64,000 bases of DNA, taken from positions 62,001 through 126,000 of the forward strand of contig CAZKRY010000003.1 of NCBI GenBank assembly GCA_964555355.1, read 5' to 3'. Under the pieces are notes generated by a model. The model was not told where the DNA came from. It saw nothing but the letters and a program-made list of their open reading frames with translations, and did not search any database. The translations under genes and the position numbers were made by a program. How positions within the stretch are numbered: position 1 is the first letter of the stretch; each line of letters opens with the position of its first letter. This stretch comes from CAIKBL01 sp964555355. Lineage in GTDB: Bacteria > Pseudomonadota > Gammaproteobacteria > Ga0077536. Below, one piece after another: positions 1 through 8,685 of the stretch.

Positions 1-187
1 CCGGCCCACAGCCGAGATCCAAAATGTCGAACGGTGGCTCGCCTTCGACGGCGGCAAGTAAGGCGTTGATGTTCTGGCTGACATCGTGATCGTGGGTGCC
101 GGCCCAATACGAGTCGGCATGGGTTTCGTAATGGCCCACGGTGCGGCGGGAGATTTCTTCAAGCGACAGATCGGTGGGTGTACTCAA
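1..187 (-). CDS. Class I SAM-dependent methyltransferase, N-terminal part
   Basis: Only the first 62 or so codons lie in the window; the gene continues beyond position 1. The reading frame opens with a TTG at 187-185, preceded at suitable spacing by AGGA, and encodes STPTDLSLEEISRRTVGHYE followed by a stretch ending in DILDLGCGP. The last part is methyltransferase motif I, the glycine-rich loop that binds S-adenosylmethionine. No upstream ATG fits the frame, so the TTG start is inferred. The substrate cannot be told from this fragment. Confidence 0.7.
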   Translation of the reverse strand, partial: MSTPTDLSLEEISRRTVGHYETHADSYWAGTHDHDVSQNINALLAAVEGEPPFDILDLGCGP

Positions 188-247
188 AACGGGGTGTCCT
201 TTGCTATAGCGCTGCTAAGAACTCTCGGTTAGTCCGTGCCTACATTT

Positions 248-361
248 GGCCGGGCTGCGGATGATTAGCTTGGGGACACGCCGCGAGTACATCCCTGTAG
301 GCTCGTGAAAATACATCCCTGTATTTTCACGGTCCCCAAGCTAATCATCCGCAGCCCGGCC
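248..361. repeat. Palindromic repeat element with 30-bp perfect arms
   Basis: Positions 248-277 and 332-361 are perfect inverted copies of a 30-base arm beginning GGCCGGGCTGCGG. Inside lies a second, smaller hairpin (gtgaaaata ... tattttcac) and two copies of the self-complementary 12-mer TACATCCCTGTA. The element sits between the divergent methyltransferase start and the 3' end of phoD. It contains no ORF. It resembles the small non-autonomous palindromic or REP/MITE-like units common in proteobacterial intergenic space. It could also act as a transcription terminator for phoD, but there is no clear T-tract. Confidence 0.75.
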
Positions 362-388
362 TTGCGTCTGCAGCGTCACTTGGATCAG

Positions 389-1945
389 CTATGTTGGATC
401 GAGTGATTTGGTATAGACGGCTTTGCCATCGATGTCTCTAAGGTCAACGCGCAATTGACGTGTCGCTCGATCGATATTCACTTCACCGAAAAACTGTAGT
501 CCCGCATACGGCGATAAATTCATTTGCCCGGCGGGTGGTGCTTTCACGAACACTTCAGTCAACCCAAAGGTTCGATCAACCGTATTCGGTCCAAAAGTGC
601 CTGCATTCAACGGACCCGCGACAAACTCCCAAAACGGATCGAATTCCGCAAAGGTGGCCTTCACCGGATCGTAGTAGTGCGCCGCACAGTAATGTACATC
701 GGCGGTTAACCACACGACGTTCTTAATGCGATTTTTCTGTAGATAGCGCAATAAACTCGCGATTTCGAGTTCGCGCCCGCGCGGCGCGCCATCGTTGGCG
801 TTGGCCACGCCTTCGAAACGCACCGGCGTACCCTCGAGATTGTCGCGCACGTTTAGCCCGAGCGGCATGTCGCATGCGATCACTTTCCACACCGCTTTGG
901 AATGTCGCAACGCATGTTTCAACCACACCAATTGCGGCAGACCAAGCAGCGTCGCGTCCAGATGCTCTTTCGACTGCAGGGTTTCATTATTCGGTCCGCG
1001 GTAGCTGCGTAAATCAATGACAAACAGATCGAGTAATGGCGGATATGAGAAGCGGCGAAAAATTCGCTCGGAGTCATCCATGCCCGGGGGGCTGATGGGC
1101 GCGTATTCGTGAAATGCGCGGGTTGCGCGCGCAACTAACAATGGCACGCTCTTTTCGCGATAGCGGTCGTCGTCCCGCAAGCTTTTCGAAGGCGACCAGT
1201 TGTTGACGACTTCATGATCGTCCCACTGCCAAATCTGCGGCACTTCGGCGTTGAAGCGGCGGACGTTCGTATCCAACAAGTTGTAACGATAACGCCCGCG
1301 AAACTCAGCCAAGGTCTCCGCGACTTTCGATACCTCCGGCGTAACCACATTCGTCCATTGCCCGGGCGGCTCGCTGATCGTCATCGTTTCTTCAATTGGC
1401 CCGTCGGCGTAAATCGTGTCGCCGCTGTGGACGAAAAAGTGCGGTTCGCGCCGGCGCATCGTCTCGTAAATTTTCATTCCCCCGAAAGCCTCGTTGATGC
1501 CAAACCCTTGGCCGGCGGTATCGCCACCCCATACGAACCGCAGATCGTGCGCAGGTGCGGGCGTTTGTACGCGGCCGGTCAACGGCTCGCTCAGCGCGCC
1601 GGAATTGTCCAGGCTTTCAAACCAAGCTCTGACGAAGATCGTGGCCCCGGGAGGCAAACCGACCAACTGCTGCCGCACCGTGTAATCGGTCACATCGAGT
1701 GCAGGCGCGCCGCGCAACTTGACTGATCGCCGGAAGCGCTCGTCGGTCGCATACTCCACCCACAAACGCGCAGGTCGATCCGCGCGACTCCACACTATGA
1801 CCCGTCCGCCGCCCAAGTCGCCAAATTGCAACCCTTCGGCCGCACGCGGGCGCGCCAGTTCGGAATTGATTATTCCGGCGCTCGCCGGGCGGAGCAGACA
1901 GGCCGCGCCCGCCGACAACAAGAATTGACGTCTATCGAGCGGCAT
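389..1945 (-). CDS. phoD: PhoD-like alkaline phosphatase, Tat-exported
   Basis: A 518-residue phosphodiesterase/phosphomonoesterase of the PhoD family, expected to release phosphate from organic esters in the periplasm or outside the cell. The N-terminus carries a twin-arginine signal (DRRQFLL, then a hydrophobic stretch and ASAG), as is usual for PhoD, which folds with its metals before export. A beta-rich N-terminal domain (about residues 35-130) precedes the catalytic domain, with metal-site motifs GGDT (about 140), HSGD (about 173), WDDHE (about 241) and TADVHY (about 416). Length fits the family. No Pho box was identified and the gene stands alone. The start at 1945 was kept because it gives a complete Tat signal, although its ribosome site is weak. 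Confidence 0.9.
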   Translation of the reverse strand: MPLDRRQFLLSAGAACLLRPASAGIINSELARPRAAEGLQFGDLGGGRVIVWSRADRPARLWVEYATDERFRRSVKLRGAPALDVTDYTVRQQLVGLPPGATIFVRAWFESLDNSGALSEPLTGRVQTPAPAHDLRFVWGGDTAGQGFGINEAFGGMKIYETMRRREPHFFVHSGDTIYADGPIEETMTISEPPGQWTNVVTPEVSKVAETLAEFRGRYRYNLLDTNVRRFNAEVPQIWQWDDHEVVNNWSPSKSLRDDDRYREKSVPLLVARATRAFHEYAPISPPGMDDSERIFRRFSYPPLLDLFVIDLRSYRGPNNETLQSKEHLDATLLGLPQLVWLKHALRHSKAVWKVIACDMPLGLNVRDNLEGTPVRFEGVANANDGAPRGRELEIASLLRYLQKNRIKNVVWLTADVHYCAAHYYDPVKATFAEFDPFWEFVAGPLNAGTFGPNTVDRTFGLTEVFVKAPPAGQMNLSPYAGLQFFGEVNIDRATRQLRVDLRDIDGKAVYTKSLDPT

Positions 1946-2208
1946 CGAAAATGCGCCGAATGGATAGGTGTATCACCCAGCGGCAGAACGCGGCGATCGT
2001 CGGCGCCACGCCTAAATCCCATGCTGATCTCATCTCGCCTGCGTTCCGGTTGGTATCTCCGGACCATACCGCTGAATTGTTCGGTCGCACAATCAGCAGT
2101 GAGTGAAAGCAGCCGCCGGTGACACCGCGTGGCGCCTGATCTAGATCAAGATTACCCCACACACGGCTTGGTTAAGTTCGCACCCTAGAGAGCGCGAAAG
2201 GAGGGGCC

Positions 2209-2799
2209 GTGACCATTGTTCGTCTACAGGAAACCACCGGTGACGAGTGCGGGTGGATACTCGTCCCGACGCGTTGCTTGGACTGGGCAGGTTCTAAGCG
2301 ACTGATCGGACTCATCGGCGGTGCGTGCCTGCTATTCGGCGCGGCTTTTGCGTTCGCCGGCTTATGGCTGGTGGGCACGTTGTTTGTCGCGCAGGCGATC
2401 GCGATCGCAGTGGCCTTCTATGTGGTCGCCGTGGACGGGCAACGACGCGAGGTTGTTCGGCTGACCCAAGATTCCCTCGTCATCGAATATGGCGCGCGCG
2501 AGTTAGAACATCGCATAGAAATGAATCGTTACTGGGTGCGCGTCGATTTGTGCCGCGCCCGCTATCGGCTCCATCCGCCGCGCTTGCTCATTGGAGTGCG
2601 TTGGCGATCGCATGAGGTTGGCCGCTTTTTAACTGAAGACGAACGCGCCGAACTCGCCCACGAAATTACCAGCGCATTGGTCGCCTCGCACAATGCGCCG
2701 GCCCGCGCTTTCGCGACCCCAACCGCCGCATTGCTCAACGGCCGCGACGCCATCGAACCTTGTCCAACTCATCTAGCCACGAGGAACCTCCATGAGTGA
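2209..2799 (+). CDS. DUF2244 membrane protein, oxidase-associated
   Basis: A 196-residue protein starting with GTG behind a strong AAAGGAGGGG ribosome site. It has a short N-terminal part, two adjoining transmembrane segments (about residues 32-75), and a cytoplasmic domain ending in the typical GRFLTEDERAELA block of DUF2244. Members of this family are encoded beside aa3-type cytochrome oxidase genes and are thought to serve oxidase assembly or function, but the molecular role is unknown. Here its last codons overlap the start of the oxidase subunit I gene by 8 bases, indicating translational coupling. The residues after about 160 (alanine- and proline-rich) look poorly conserved. Confidence 0.8.
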   Translation: MTIVRLQETTGDECGWILVPTRCLDWAGSKRLIGLIGGACLLFGAAFAFAGLWLVGTLFVAQAIAIAVAFYVVAVDGQRREVVRLTQDSLVIEYGARELEHRIEMNRYWVRVDLCRARYRLHPPRLLIGVRWRSHEVGRFLTEDERAELAHEITSALVASHNAPARAFATPTAALLNGRDAIEPCPTHLATRNLHE

Positions 2800-4390
2800 A
2801 ATCGCGCTTGACACCCATGACCACCACGCGCCGGCGCGCGGTCTCATGCATTGGGTGACCACCACCAATCACAAAGACATCGGTACGATGTATCTATTGT
2901 TCGCGCTGCTGATGTTTTTCGTCGGCGGGGCGATGGCCATGGTCATCCGGTTGGAACTGTTCCAGCCGGGATTACAGTTCGTCGAACCACAGTTCTTCAA
3001 TTCGATGACCACGATGCATGCGCTGGTCATGATTTTCGGCGGTGTGATGCCGGCCTGGACCGGCTTTGCCAATTGGTTGATCCCCATGATGATTGGGGCA
3101 CCGGATATGGCACTGCCCCGACTCAATAACTGGAGCTTTTGGATATTGCCGTTTGCTTTCGCGTTGTTGGTCGCAACCTTTTTTGTGCCGGGTGGCGCGC
3201 CGGCCGGCGGCTGGACGTTATATCCCCCTCTCGTGCTACAAACCGGCGCGGCGTTTCCATTACTCATTTTTGGCGTGCATTTTCTAGGGGCATCTTCAAT
3301 CGCGGGCGCCATCAACGTCATCGTCACGGCGATTAATTTGCGTGCACCCGGCATGACGTTGATGAAGATGCCGTTGTTCGTGTGGACCTGGATCATTACG
3401 GCATTCCTGCTGATCGCCTCGATCCCGGTATTGGCCGGCGCGGTGACAATGTTGCTGACCGACAAATTCTTCGGTACCGCATTCTTTAGCGCGGCGGGTG
3501 GCGGTGATCCAGTCATGTTCCAGCATATTTTCTGGTTCTTTGGGCACCCCGAAGTTTATATCTTGATCCTGCCGGCTTTCGGCGTGATTTCGGCAATTAT
3601 TCCTACCTTCGCGCGCAAGCCGTTGTTCGGGTACAGCTCGATGGTTTATGCCAGCGCCTCGATTGCCTTCTTATCGTTCATCGTGTGGGCGCATCACATG
3701 TTCACGGTGGGCATGCCGCTCGCGGGCGAGCTGTTCTTCATGTACGCGACGGTGCTCATCGCGGTGCCGACAGGGGTCAAAGTATTCAACTGGGTCGCGA
3801 CGATGTGGCAGGGCTCGATGACCTTTGAAACTCCCATGTTGTGGGCCATCGGCTGTGTGGTGCTTTTTACGATGGGCGGCTTTACCGGCTTGATGCTCGG
3901 CGTGACCCCGGTCGACTTTCAGTATCACGATACTTACTTTGTGGTTGCCCATTTCCATTACACATTGGTGACCGGAGCGGTTTTTGCGTTGATCGCCGCC
4001 ACCTACTTTTGGTTGCCCAAGTTCTCGGGGCGGATGTACGACGAAACGCTCGGCAAATGGCATTTCTGGCTATCCGTGATTTCCGTTAACGTGACATTCT
4101 TTCCGCAGCACTTCTTGGGACTCGCGGGTATGCCGCGACGAATCCCAGACTATTCGGTGCAATTCGCGGACTGGAACATGGTGTCGAGCATCGGCGGCTT
4201 CGTGTTCGGTGCCGCGCAATTGCTGTTCGCAATCGCAGTAATTAAGTGCCTACGCGGGCAAGGTGAAGCGGCCACCGCGCAGGTGTGGGAAGGGGCGCAT
4301 GGATTGGAGTGGACGTTAAGCTCGCCGCCTCCCTATCACAGTTTTAGCGAGCCACCCCCGGCCGAAAAAATTGAAGGCGGGACGCGCTAA
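2792..4390 (+). CDS. ctaD: Cytochrome c oxidase subunit I (aa3-type)
   Basis: The 532-residue catalytic subunit of a type A heme-copper oxidase, which reduces O2 to water and pumps protons across the inner membrane. About twelve transmembrane helices are visible. Expected ligands are present: low-spin heme His76 (TMHALVMIF) and His389, CuB ligands His252 (GHPEVY), His301 and His302, and high-spin heme His387 (VAHFHYT). The cross-linked Tyr256 and Glu254 of the HPEVY motif mark a type A enzyme with intact proton channels. It overlaps the DUF2244 gene upstream. Subunits II and III and the Cox11/Cox10/Cox15 assembly genes are not in this window, unlike the usual ctaC-ctaD-ctaG-ctaE order, so this copy stands apart from its partners or they lie elsewhere. 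Confidence 0.97.
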   Translation: MSEIALDTHDHHAPARGLMHWVTTTNHKDIGTMYLLFALLMFFVGGAMAMVIRLELFQPGLQFVEPQFFNSMTTMHALVMIFGGVMPAWTGFANWLIPMMIGAPDMALPRLNNWSFWILPFAFALLVATFFVPGGAPAGGWTLYPPLVLQTGAAFPLLIFGVHFLGASSIAGAINVIVTAINLRAPGMTLMKMPLFVWTWIITAFLLIASIPVLAGAVTMLLTDKFFGTAFFSAAGGGDPVMFQHIFWFFGHPEVYILILPAFGVISAIIPTFARKPLFGYSSMVYASASIAFLSFIVWAHHMFTVGMPLAGELFFMYATVLIAVPTGVKVFNWVATMWQGSMTFETPMLWAIGCVVLFTMGGFTGLMLGVTPVDFQYHDTYFVVAHFHYTLVTGAVFALIAATYFWLPKFSGRMYDETLGKWHFWLSVISVNVTFFPQHFLGLAGMPRRIPDYSVQFADWNMVSSIGGFVFGAAQLLFAIAVIKCLRGQGEAATAQVWEGAHGLEWTLSSPPPYHSFSEPPPAEKIEGGTR

Positions 4391-4491
4391 TCAACCGTCG
4401 GAAAAATCCGGGGGCACTCGCGGCACTTGGTACGCAGGCGATGCGCGCGCTAGAGTGCGGGGTAGTACCACCTCGTTTTAGGAGCTTCGCC

Positions 4492-4974
4492 ATGAACGCT
4501 GTCACGCAGGCCGTCACCAGCAGCCCCGCCGCCGGCTTTAAGTACGATACGAGCAAAGTGGAGTGGCATAAGTTTTTTACCCCTGGCACCTATTATCGAA
4601 TTTTGAATGTTGATGTCGCTGCACGCACGGCGGACATGCTGGTGAAATTCGAACCGAACAGCCAATGCATGTATCACCGCCACTCGGCGTGCACGACCAC
4701 CTTAGTCCTGGAAGGTGAACTCCGCGTGCACGAGCAAATCAACGGCGGTGAAGTGGTCAAGATCAAGCCAGCGGGTGGCTACTCACACGGGGGTGAAGGA
4801 GAAGTGCATATCGAAGGCAGCGGCGAGGAGCAAGCCATCATCTTCTTTGGCATGCGCACCGAGACCGATGTCATCTACGAATTTCTAAACGACGATTTAT
4901 CGCTGAAACGGCCAGTCACGGTGCAGGATTTTTATCGAGACTGGTGTGAAAAATGGCCGCACGATAAGCGCTAG
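4492..4974 (+). CDS. Cupin-domain protein
   Basis: A 160-residue single-domain protein with a beta-barrel cupin core. Cupin motif 1 is visible as MYHRHSACTTTLVLEGELRV (about residues 58-77), offering two or three histidines for a metal ion; motif 2 is less clear (GGYSHGGEGEVHIEG). The start was placed at 4492 because TTTTAGGAG precedes it closely; an in-frame ATG at 4441 lacks this. Substrate and reaction are unknown; small cupins of this kind include dioxygenases, isomerases and sensors. It lies about 100 bases after the oxidase gene and may be co-transcribed, though a functional link is not shown. Confidence 0.7.
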   Translation: MNAVTQAVTSSPAAGFKYDTSKVEWHKFFTPGTYYRILNVDVAARTADMLVKFEPNSQCMYHRHSACTTTLVLEGELRVHEQINGGEVVKIKPAGGYSHGGEGEVHIEGSGEEQAIIFFGMRTETDVIYEFLNDDLSLKRPVTVQDFYRDWCEKWPHDKR

Positions 4975-5052
4975 CGAACTACCGATGCCGCGCTTAGTTG
5001 AGTGGTGGCGCGGCGCCCGGCCGCACTAGGCCGGACCTAACCGACCACTAGG

Positions 5053-5343
5053 TTACATCCCTTCCACAATTCTCAGATCACGCGTCACGCCCTTATCCAG
5101 CGCTTTTAGCGCGTCCTGATAGACAGGGCTATCGTGAAACGCGATCGCCTGTGCCAGCGAATCGAATTCGATAACGACCGTTCGCTGTAACAGTCCGGCT
5201 TCGTAGGCTTTTGCAGCCGTGCCCCGCGCGAGAAACTTGCCGCCGGCGGCCAAAATCGCAGGCCCGGCGATTTTAGCGTAAGCGGCAAGCTTAGCCTCGT
5301 CGTGAATGGCGTGATAGACACTTACCCAATATGCTTTGGGCAT
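5053..5343 (-). CDS. DUF1330 family protein
   Basis: A 96-residue protein of the DUF1330 family, a dimeric alpha/beta ferredoxin-like (ABM-type) fold of unknown biochemical role. Family features are the opening KAYWVSVYHAIHD, the GGKFLARG turn, and RTVVIEFDSLAQAIAFHDSP in the middle. The start at 5343 is preceded by a GGGAG ribosome site; an upstream in-frame codon would add ten residues without such a site. It is convergent with the cupin gene and separated from the ammonium-transporter operon by a stem-loop. Confidence 0.8.
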   Translation of the reverse strand: MPKAYWVSVYHAIHDEAKLAAYAKIAGPAILAAGGKFLARGTAAKAYEAGLLQRTVVIEFDSLAQAIAFHDSPVYQDALKALDKGVTRDLRIVEGM

Positions 5344-5362
5344 AATCGACTCCCGTGGTTGC

Positions 5363-5392
5363 GGAAGGACCACCGCAAACGATGGTCCTTCC
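5363..5392 (-). terminator. Stem-loop at the end of the amt operon
   Basis: GGAAGGACCA and TGGTCCTTCC form a perfect 10-bp stem around a 10-base loop, 11 bases beyond the stop of the small membrane-protein gene. The T-rich run lies on the plus-strand side (TATTGGTTTTT), so as a leftward intrinsic terminator it is imperfect. Its place between two same-strand genes makes an end-of-operon or RNA-stability role the simplest reading. Confidence 0.45.
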
Positions 5393-5403
5393 TATTGGTT
5401 TTT

Positions 5404-5619
5404 CTAGCCGTCGCGGCCGATTACTTCACGAAACTTCTCTTTATTTTGCAAACGCTCCATATCTTCTTTGAATTCCTGGTTCTCCATGTTGAGTTGTTTG
5501 ATGTGCCAGGCGATCCAAAACGCCGCCACTACAATCACCATCAGCATTTCGCTGCCGACAAACGGATACATCGGCCCGATATCGGTGATGGTTCCCGCGA
5601 AGGATTCGATAGTTGCCAT
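5404..5619 (-). CDS. Small single-span membrane protein next to amt
   Basis: A 71-residue protein with a good ribosome site (GGGAGCAAGC) and start at 5619. It has one transmembrane segment (about residues 25-40, MLMVIVVAAFWIAWHI) followed by a charged, probably coiled-coil tail rich in Lys and Glu. I recognise no family. It sits 33 bases downstream of the ammonium transporter gene on the same strand, so it may be an accessory or signalling partner of that transporter; this is inference from position only. Confidence 0.6.
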   Translation of the reverse strand: MATIESFAGTITDIGPMYPFVGSEMLMVIVVAAFWIAWHIKQLNMENQEFKEDMERLQNKEKFREVIGRDG

Positions 5620-5652
5620 GTTTGCTTGCTCCCTTGCTCCTTAGATTAGCGA

Positions 5653-7059
5653 TTAACCGCGAACGGCCACAAGGTCTTGCGCCGCTTCGCGGGTTGAGCG
5701 CGCAACTTCTTCCGCTTCGGCTTCACGTTGGATTTCAACCGAGACGTCGAGACCGGCTAATTCAATTTCTCGCGGGATCCGTAACAGACCAAACGCATCG
5801 AGTACTTTGGCGGCGACAAACCCCGGGAACAGGCCGAGCACCCCAAACATGATGACCGCGCCGATGAAATTGCCCCAAGGCGTCACCTCTGCAAACCCTT
5901 CGGTCGGCGAGGACGGATAGCCCCATAGCATGAACCCGGCGATGACCACGCCAAGAAAGCCCGTGTATCCATGGACGGCGACAGCGCCCACGGCGCTATC
6001 CAACTTAAAGCGTCCTTCAACGTAGTAATGCAGTTTGTAGGAGATCACGGGCACGATGGCGCCAATCACAAAGGCCTGCAAGGGATGGTAGAGATCGTTA
6101 CCCGCCGACGCCGCGATTACGCCGGCGAGTCCGCCTGAGTATGTCCAAAATGCATCACCCTTGGAGACGACATACGTCGAGAGCATGCCGCCGCAGAGCG
6201 CGAGGATGAAATTAAACGTAATCGCCGACAGCGTGGTGGGCGCCAAATAAATGTTGGTCGCCGAATAGAACACACCATCCCCGGCCTGAACATCGAACAT
6301 CGGGATATTGCAGGCAGCGTAGAAGCCCCAGAATCCCGTATAGATCAAAAAGAGCCCGATCGTCACCAGCCATGGATTATGCGGGTTGATGTTACGGGCG
6401 GAGCCATCAGGCCTGAACTTGCCAATTCGAGGCCCCAGCACCAAGAGCACGCCGAGCGTGAAGCCACCGGCGATGGCGTGCACGACACCAGACGCGTAGG
6501 CATCGTGGTAACCGAGTTTGGAGACCATCCAGCCGGCCGGATGCCAACCCCAAGCCGCATCGAGAATCCACAGCACCGATCCGATCAACACCGCCAAAAT
6601 CCAAAACGCGCCGGATCGAATACGTTCGATGCAATCACCGGATACGATCGAAGCGGTCGTCCAAGAAAACAGCAGGAACGCGGCAAAGAACACGCCGTTC
6701 AAGCGCGCCCATAACGCGGTGTCCGCCGCCGTGATCGTATCCGACGCTGGATTTCCACCCATATGCGTGGCCATGAGTTCGTTCCAGGGTAGTGCGAATG
6801 GCGCGGCGATGAGATCGCCAGTGATGCCAGGGCCGTTGGGGAGCGCGGAGTAAATCCACCACCCAAACAGATAGAAGGTCACGCCCACCACCGGGATGAC
6901 CATGGTGTTTTTCATTAGTGTATGAAGGTGGTTCTTGCGGCGGGACGCGCCGACCTCGTACATGCAGAAACCCACATGAATGAGAAACATGAAGACGACA
7001 GTTACCCAATAATAAAACTCGGTAAACAGGACGGTTAAAGCCGAAATATCTTTATCCAC
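5653..7059 (-). CDS. amt: Ammonium transporter, Amt/MEP family
   Basis: A 468-residue inner-membrane channel/transporter for ammonium, with eleven or so hydrophobic segments. The two pore histidines of the family are present in ASGVVHAIAGG and AVAVHGYTG. The C-terminal tail after about residue 420 is cytoplasmic and unusually charged (EIQREAEAEEVARSTREA). No glnK/glnB-type PII gene is adjacent, although amt is often paired with glnK; instead it is followed by a small membrane protein and faces two glutamine-synthetase-like genes across a 228-base divergent gap. That arrangement supports a role in supplying ammonium to those ligases. Confidence 0.93.
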   Translation of the reverse strand: MDKDISALTVLFTEFYYWVTVVFMFLIHVGFCMYEVGASRRKNHLHTLMKNTMVIPVVGVTFYLFGWWIYSALPNGPGITGDLIAAPFALPWNELMATHMGGNPASDTITAADTALWARLNGVFFAAFLLFSWTTASIVSGDCIERIRSGAFWILAVLIGSVLWILDAAWGWHPAGWMVSKLGYHDAYASGVVHAIAGGFTLGVLLVLGPRIGKFRPDGSARNINPHNPWLVTIGLFLIYTGFWGFYAACNIPMFDVQAGDGVFYSATNIYLAPTTLSAITFNFILALCGGMLSTYVVSKGDAFWTYSGGLAGVIAASAGNDLYHPLQAFVIGAIVPVISYKLHYYVEGRFKLDSAVGAVAVHGYTGFLGVVIAGFMLWGYPSSPTEGFAEVTPWGNFIGAVIMFGVLGLFPGFVAAKVLDAFGLLRIPREIELAGLDVSVEIQREAEAEEVARSTREAAQDLVAVRG

Positions 7060-7287
7060 ATTCCCCCCTTATGCGGTTTCTTAAGCTGTATTCGTTGCGC
7101 GAAAGCCCTTGCTGGATTACGGTTGACGGCCTAGAGCATGACGCGCGCGAATTGAACTTTCAACGGGGAAAATTAGCTTTTTTTGTTCACCCGCCGTACG
7201 CACCAGCTTGGTTCAGCGTAAATTGCCGCCGGCAACGGGCGTTTTTGGACTTTTAACCGGCGTCAACTTTCTTTACTCTCATGCAAC

Positions 7288-8649
7288 ATGAAAATCGCCC
7301 CGCCGCATTGGCCGACTGATGATGCCGCCGCCCTCGCGGATACCCTAGCGCGTGAACAGATCGAGTTTGTGCATGCCGGGTTGTTCGACTTGGAAGGGGT
7401 TTTCAGGCAGAAACGCCTGCCGGTCGCTCGTATCGGCGAATACCTCGACCGGGGGTGGTCGTTTATCGATGCCCTGCCGTTTTGGGGACCCAACGACACC
7501 ACCCGCGCCGATCGCCCTTACCGAAGCGAAGCGTGCCGGCTCGATCCGTCGAGCTTACGGCCGTACCCGTTTGAGCCGCACGCCGCACTGGTAATCGCCG
7601 ACTACGCCGACGCAAATGCCGCGCTGTCGCCCCGTCACCTCCTGGCCGAACAAATCACGCGCGCCCGCAGCGCGGGATTCGAACCGCTGGGCGCGAGCGA
7701 ATTCGAGTTCATCGTTTTGAACGAGACGCCGGCCTCGCTCGCGGCCAAGGATTTCGACCGTCTTGAGACTTATGCGCAGGAGAATCGCTGTTGGTCCGGC
7801 TTATTCCCGGCCGCGAATCCATCCTTTTGGCGAGACTATGACCAATGTCTTCGCGACGGCGACATTCCGCTGCACCACGTCTGCGCTGAACTTGGGCCCG
7901 GCTGTCTGGAAGCGGCCTTACCGGCACGGCCCCTCGCCGGTGCCGCGGACGACGCCGCCCTGTTTAAACTCTTCACGAAAGCGTTCTGCATTCAACGTAA
8001 CCTGACCGCGTCATTCATGGCGCAACTGTCCGATGCGCACCCCGGACTCGGTGGTCATCCGAGCGTGTCGCTTCGCAGTCGCGTTGACGACCGCGCGGTT
8101 TTCTTCGATGCCAATGATCCGCGGCGGATCTCGCGCGCGGCCCGCGCCTTTATCGCCGGCGTGCTGACCCTCTTACCGGAACTGATGCCGATGTTCGCGA
8201 GCACCGTGAACGCCTATCGCCGCTATGTGCCAGGCAATTGGGCGCCGCGCACCGCGACTTGGGGCATCGGTAATTACACTTGCGGTTTACGCATCGTCGC
8301 GGACCACGCGGACGAGTGTCGGATCGAGTTCAGATTACCCGGCGCGGACACCAACCCGCACCTTGCCTTTGCGATGTTGCTGGGCGCAGGTTTATACGGC
8401 ATCAAGCACCAACTTATCCCGCCGCCGGAAACGTTCGAGATCGGTCGGGAATTCGTGCATGCGGACATCGGCCCGTTGCCGCGCACCCTACTGGAAGCCG
8501 CGGAGCGGATGCAGCGCAGTGCAATCGCGCGCGAGTTATTCGGCGCGCGTTTCGTCGAGCATTTCACCGCGAGTTGTATCCATGAAGACACCATGCTGCG
8601 GCGCCACGTGTCGGCGTTTGAGCGTCGCCGTTATCTGCATCATGTTTAA
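7288..8649 (+). CDS. Glutamine-synthetase-like ligase, PuuA-like
   Basis: A 453-residue protein with the GS beta-grasp N-domain (about residues 20-105) and the ATP-grasp-like catalytic domain. Recognisable catalytic blocks are GASEFEFIVL (about 132), AELGPGCLEAAL (about 201), PGLGGHPSVSL, NAYRRYVPGNWAPRTATWG and IEFRLPGADTNPHLAFA. The overall pattern is closest to gamma-glutamylpolyamine synthetases (PuuA) and related enzymes that join glutamate to an amine using ATP, rather than housekeeping GlnA. In the usual GMHxHxSL motif the second His is Ser. It starts the gene run that continues with a second GS-like gene and a dioxygenase. The ribosome site is poor. The amine substrate is unknown. Confidence 0.82.
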   Translation: MKIAPPHWPTDDAAALADTLAREQIEFVHAGLFDLEGVFRQKRLPVARIGEYLDRGWSFIDALPFWGPNDTTRADRPYRSEACRLDPSSLRPYPFEPHAALVIADYADANAALSPRHLLAEQITRARSAGFEPLGASEFEFIVLNETPASLAAKDFDRLETYAQENRCWSGLFPAANPSFWRDYDQCLRDGDIPLHHVCAELGPGCLEAALPARPLAGAADDAALFKLFTKAFCIQRNLTASFMAQLSDAHPGLGGHPSVSLRSRVDDRAVFFDANDPRRISRAARAFIAGVLTLLPELMPMFASTVNAYRRYVPGNWAPRTATWGIGNYTCGLRIVADHADECRIEFRLPGADTNPHLAFAMLLGAGLYGIKHQLIPPPETFEIGREFVHADIGPLPRTLLEAAERMQRSAIARELFGARFVEHFTASCIHEDTMLRRHVSAFERRRYLHHV

Positions 8650-8685
8650 GTCCTGAGGATTGAATCAAACCAGGAGGAGATCTCT

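Noticed and set aside
2869..3516. Long minus-strand frame of 215 codons opposite the oxidase gene
   Set aside because: Lies wholly inside ctaD on the other strand; composition is what the sense codons would force, with no homologous motif.
7071..7256. 61-codon frame in the amt/GS divergent gap
   Set aside because: No ribosome site or homology; the region more likely holds the two promoters.
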